Under the pieces are notes generated by a model, which was given only the letters and a program-made list of their open reading frames with translations, made no database searches and had not been told where the DNA came from. Below, in pieces: positions 60,537-64,000 of a DNA stretch of 64,000 nt (positions within the stretch are counted from its first letter, which is position 1; every line of letters begins with the position of its first letter). The DNA is taken from NCBI RefSeq assembly GCF_026210795.1, contig NC_089434.1:3410001-3474000 (forward strand). Direction: 5' to 3'. This DNA is from Rhizophagus irregularis. Taxonomy: Eukaryota; Glomeromycota; Glomeromycetes; Glomerales; Glomeraceae. A program made the position numbers and the translations under genes.

Positions 60537-61446
60537 GTAAAAAGAATTAAATATTATAAGATGATGGCTAAATTTAATGTAACATGATAGTGCCACAGGA
60601 AATTCTAAATTGCAATTTTTCCCCCCGGACACTTGTACTGTTCTGAATTGAACCGAACTGAACTGCACTGTTCTAGTACTATAAAACTTTCGGAAAAAAA
60701 TTGAAGATCATGCCCATATTTTGATCGGTAACCTTGGCCGATCAATTTTTTAGGTAAAAAATAAGGATGGGCAAAATTATATTCCAAAATACATCGAACA
60801 ACAAAATTATTTTCTAGTGGTGTCAAATAAATAATTATTAATTCGATTAATTGTGTCAAAATTTACCGATCTAAGAGAATTCGGAGACTATGATGTATTT
60901 AATTGCATGCATATGGCGTTTCCTATTTGGTGATACATATTACCGCATCTATTATGTTCACTATTTAGGAATAACGAATTTATTTTTTATACAATAATTA
61001 GTCCAAAGTGTAACGAAGGAACTATATTATTGTGCATAATAATAAGATCACGCACATATTTGCACAACATAGTAAACATTTGTTTTCCTTTTCCGAATTG
61101 TTTGTTATTATATATAGAGCACAATTATCTGTTATGACCTTAAACTACTTTACGTGCTCTTGTTATCCAAATTTTCAAATAGTCCATCCTATGTCATCCG
61201 TCGAATTAAAATCTTTAGTTGTTGAAGTAATTTCAAATCCTTGTTTACACTCATGATTGATCCTTTCTATCATAATGCAAATACAGTATTTCTATCTCTT
61301 ATAACAATTCGTCATTTTATTAAAATGCATATATGCACGCATTAAAAATAAATTTTGCTTAACTCCTTAACAACAAAAAATAGAGAGCATTTACTTTGCT
61401 GGACATGCATAGCAGATAGCTGACTTATTATACGGTTATTAGCTTT
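60537..61446. other. intergenic DNA, no gene seen
   Basis: ACTGTTCTGAATTGAACCGA and AACTGCACTGTTCTAGTAC near 60640-60680 form a short degenerate repeat. Minus-strand ORFs here (60477-60668, 60605-60859) and 61032-61256 lack recognisable domains. Confidence 0.4.
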
Positions 61447-61992
61447 TTACTACAACTACAACGTGCTTCTGATTACGAGTACATGTAACTACTTTACCAT
61501 TACGTACTACCTAACTACGTAATCATAATTTTTTTACATGACTACATGACTACGTGAGCACAAAAATATAATCGACTACATTACCTATCACGTACTTACG
61601 TAGCTATGTAATCATAGACTACCCAGCGTACCCTACAAAAATGTCACGAAATGGCCGGCATTAAGAGATTAAGAAATTAAACTATGTGACAAATAATGTG
61701 TGACAAATAGGATTTCACACCTCGAAAAAATTCAAGTCCCTCAGATACTTATGAAAAATGGAAACAAGGAAGGGTGTGGCGTATGTGACAAAAACGGTCA
61801 CATGATTTTTCGTGACATTTTTGTAGGTAAAAATAAATTTATGTAATTGTAAAATTTACTGTTTGTACTGTATAATGTAGTCGCTTTGCAGTATTGTGCT
61901 TACATGAGTCTATGACTACGTGATATCTATGACTACGTGAGAGTACGTGATATCATGTACTCGTAGTCACAACTGCATTGTAGTTGTAGTAA
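61447..61992. mobile_element. MITE with TTACTACAACTACAA ends, containing a nested element
   Basis: Left TTACTACAACTACAACGTGC; right on the other strand TTACTACAACTACAATGCAG. Arms are full of (T)GACTACGTGA phrases, which also fold. The element at 61632-61827 lies inside. Confidence 0.65.
61632..61827. mobile_element. nested 196-bp MITE, perfect 20-bp TIR
   Basis: CCTACAAAAATGTCACGAAA is perfectly inverted at 61808-61827. Non-coding. No clear target duplication. Confidence 0.8.
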
Positions 61993-62399
61993 TTAAATAT
62001 ATAATCCTTATTATACTGTATCACAATGTCGATCATTTTGTCGATCATTTATATTTTGATAACTTTGAATTACGCATTTTATTGGCTAGTTTTGAAATGA
62101 CTTTAATTTAGCCGTATCACAGTATTTTAGCCACATTATTTACTTTTCAGATTGTTGTTAAACGGTTCGCAAAATAATTTAATAATTTAGAAGTTATAAG
62201 TATACCAAAATTCTTAGTAGAAAAACAAAATATAGTGATTTTAATATTGCTTTATTCATTTTTAATACAGAAACTTATTTGACTGAAAGTTTAGATTTTA
62301 AGAAATTAATTCAAAGGTATTTAAATGTATATTTTATTAAAATTTTTGTTTTTTTTTATATATTATTTAACATTAATTAACATTTAAAAATACATAGAA

Positions 62400-63485
62400 A
62401 TGTCTAAAACTAGCAAATGTTCGTTGAGAAGTATTACAGCTTCTGTTTGTGATGACGTTACCAATGGTACAGTTCTTGTTACAGATAGAGTCAAGATTCC
62501 AGAGACTAATCTTGATATGAATTTGGTTGGGAAAGAATTATGCCGTCGTCACTATAACAAGCTAATAGTGAATGAAAAACATCGCTTAATGAAAGCACAA
62601 CGATGTGCTTATCCAAAACATGAGGACACAAAAAATAGTAAAAGAGGAAGACCACGAAAAAATTTTCTTAGAAAAATTCCACGGCGACTTTTACCTATTT
62701 TAAATCTCTCTCCCGATTCTCTTATTTGTAATCCGTGTCTTAATAATATAGATCGTGATGAAGAAATTCAACAATCTCTTAATTATCGACCACCAATTCG
62801 AAAGATCTCAAATTCAAATACAAACCCTGAATATTCATATATTTTCCGTAATGATCTTTTGTATTCACTCAAAGAATTTAAGGAATTAGAGACTGCATAT
62901 AATGAAGTATGTGAAGAACTTGATCTAACTAAATTAAGTATGTAATGAATTTTTTACATTTTGTTTGATTTTGTTTGTTTTTTCAATAATAACAACAAAT
63001 GACCTTATTTTATTTTATATTTTAATGAAATTTATTTTATTTTAGCTTCTATTGTATCTTTTAGTGAAAAAATTCATTTGATGTCTAATGTTTTGTATAA
63101 GAAACAACGCAAAGATGAAGAAAAGCCAATTTATGATCCTGACGAATTCAAAAAAATTCTGGAAGAAGAGGAGCCAAAATTGCAAGGATTTTTTGATGAA
63201 CTTGTTGCTAGCACAAATCCTGAGAAGAAAAGTCCTATAACTAATCAAACAAATAGAAAAAAACTTGTTGCGATGTGTCACTTTTTGGCCAGTATTAATA
63301 ACAAATTTATTAATGGTGTAAAAACAGAAGTAGGATTTTTATTGAGTGCATCAGGGACTTCTGCGTCAGCAATAGAAATTTTAGCAAATGCTGGACTTAC
63401 AATTAGAAGGGAAACTATTCAAAGACCAGAGCATCAATTAGCTAGATCACATGAAAGAACTGTCAAAGATTATATTATTGAAAAT
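62400..63485 (+). CDS. zinc-finger/AT-hook-like lineage protein, 5' part (first two exons)
   Basis: Exon 1 62400-62937, intron 62938-63045 (GTATGT...TTTTAG), exon 2 63046-63485 with donor GTAATT; phases agree (1 then 0). Cys and His residues at CDDV, ELCRRHYN, RCAYPKH and LICNPCL could bind zinc. KRGRPRK is an AT-hook core. Exon 2 encodes SFSEKIHLMSNVLYKKQRKD, an acidic helix KKILEEEEPKLQGFFDEL and SASGTSASAIEILANAGLTI with RRETIQR. This layout belongs to a large repetitive family in Rhizophagus-type genomes, probably derived from or carried by a transposable element; biochemical function unknown. The gene continues to the window edge, where it looks damaged. Confidence 0.65.
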
Positions 63486-63590
63486 GTAATTTTTGTATAT
63501 ATTTTATAAATATATAGAAAATTTTACGTTGTAGTAAACAATGTTTTTTTTCGTATACTGTTTATATATTATTAGATATATTAAAAAAAT

Positions 63591-64000
63591 TTTTTAATTG
63601 TCTTTAATATTGACGATTATCATAATATATATACTATACGATATCATTTTATTACAATACTTATGAAAGCATCTACTCAAGTCTCTGCAATTCTATTTAA
63701 TATTAACGATCATCTTATAGTTTAAAATCCAAAAGTGTTGATTCTAGCAATATAATTATTCAACTTGAATGCGATATTGTACATTGTATGATTAATGAAG
63801 AATAATCTGGATCTTGCATTTAGGTGGTGGCTTTAATTAAAGAATCTATTCAAGGTCTTTTTAATAATTATAAAGATCTTGCGGCACGTATGTTTATTGA
63901 CCTTTTGGACAATACAGTTCCATTGGTTTTGGATTTCTATTCAATAATTTTTGTAGTGGATGTTGGGAAGCATCTGAAGAAGCAATGTTGCGTATATGGT
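63591..64000 (+). pseudogene. damaged downstream exons of the 62400 gene
   Basis: A frame FNIDDYHNIYTIR (63600s) fits the expected continuation, but no acceptor joins it to exon 2. From 63824 (after CATTTAG) the frame VVALIKESIQ...MFIDLLDNTVPLVLDFY is open, but the expected next words (CSGCWEASEEAMLRIW) lie in a different frame, indicating a one-base frameshift near 63941-63957. The copy is thus probably a pseudogene, or the sequence has an error there; it runs off the window. Confidence 0.5.

Noticed and set aside
1-64000. CRISPR array or bacterial operon features
   Set aside because: No regularly spaced identical repeats with unique spacers; spliced genes show the DNA is eukaryotic.

Overview
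The window is nuclear DNA of a very AT-rich eukaryote. It is best explained as an arbuscular mycorrhizal fungus of the Rhizophagus irregularis type. Supporting evidence: GT-AG introns of about 60-135 bp; a Sel1-repeat/protein-kinase fusion with the two zinc-ribbon-like cysteine clusters and the WIPYNKLSN...HGDFHDKN...LPYMAPE kinase style typical of that lineage; a MACPF-like lineage protein; a secreted kelch-repeat membrane protein; and very many small inverted-repeat transposons and GC-rich mini-hairpins. The species is an inference from gene style, not from a database search.

Layout. (1) 1-1379 is the 3' end of a MACPF-like gene. (2) 1380-36600 is nearly gene-free. It is dominated by four homologous copies of a multi-kilobase segment: unit A about 5340-12415, B about 16845-25055, C about 25735-27660 (partial) and D about 31258-36630. 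Units A, B and D each carry one small antisense gene (7957-8184, 18532-18768, 34111-34374), and A and B also carry a decayed sense-strand relative. MITEs, a minisatellite (13020-14060), a nested foldback element (27765-28682) and decayed kinase and retroelement debris fill the rest. (3) 36600-42240 is hairpin-, palindrome- and MITE-rich and holds two broken pieces of the same small-gene family. (4) 42684-44402 is a complete six-exon kelch gene on the minus strand. (5) 47965-48648 and 52843-53486 are two-exon members of the small-gene family. (6) 57693-60429 is the Sel1-kinase gene. (7) 62400-64000 starts a lineage-expanded zinc-finger/AT-hook-like gene whose downstream part looks damaged.

The most interesting content is the small-gene family. 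At least five ORFs, plus two exon-1 fragments and two intron/exon-2 remnants, share a basic RRNRR-type patch and most end in a conserved tail of the form DPF..QIFNG..FF. I know of no named family with this tail. The family has two architectures: a short single-exon form on the minus strand, and a longer two-exon form on the plus strand with an unrelated N-terminal exon. The single-exon form was multiplied by segmental duplication. A and B differ mostly by synonymous changes plus one in-frame 9-bp indel, which suggests selection on the protein.

There is no operon-like organisation. The recognised host genes act separately: a cell-surface kelch protein, a signalling kinase with a Sel1 scaffold, a MACPF-like protein and a TE-like or domesticated protein.
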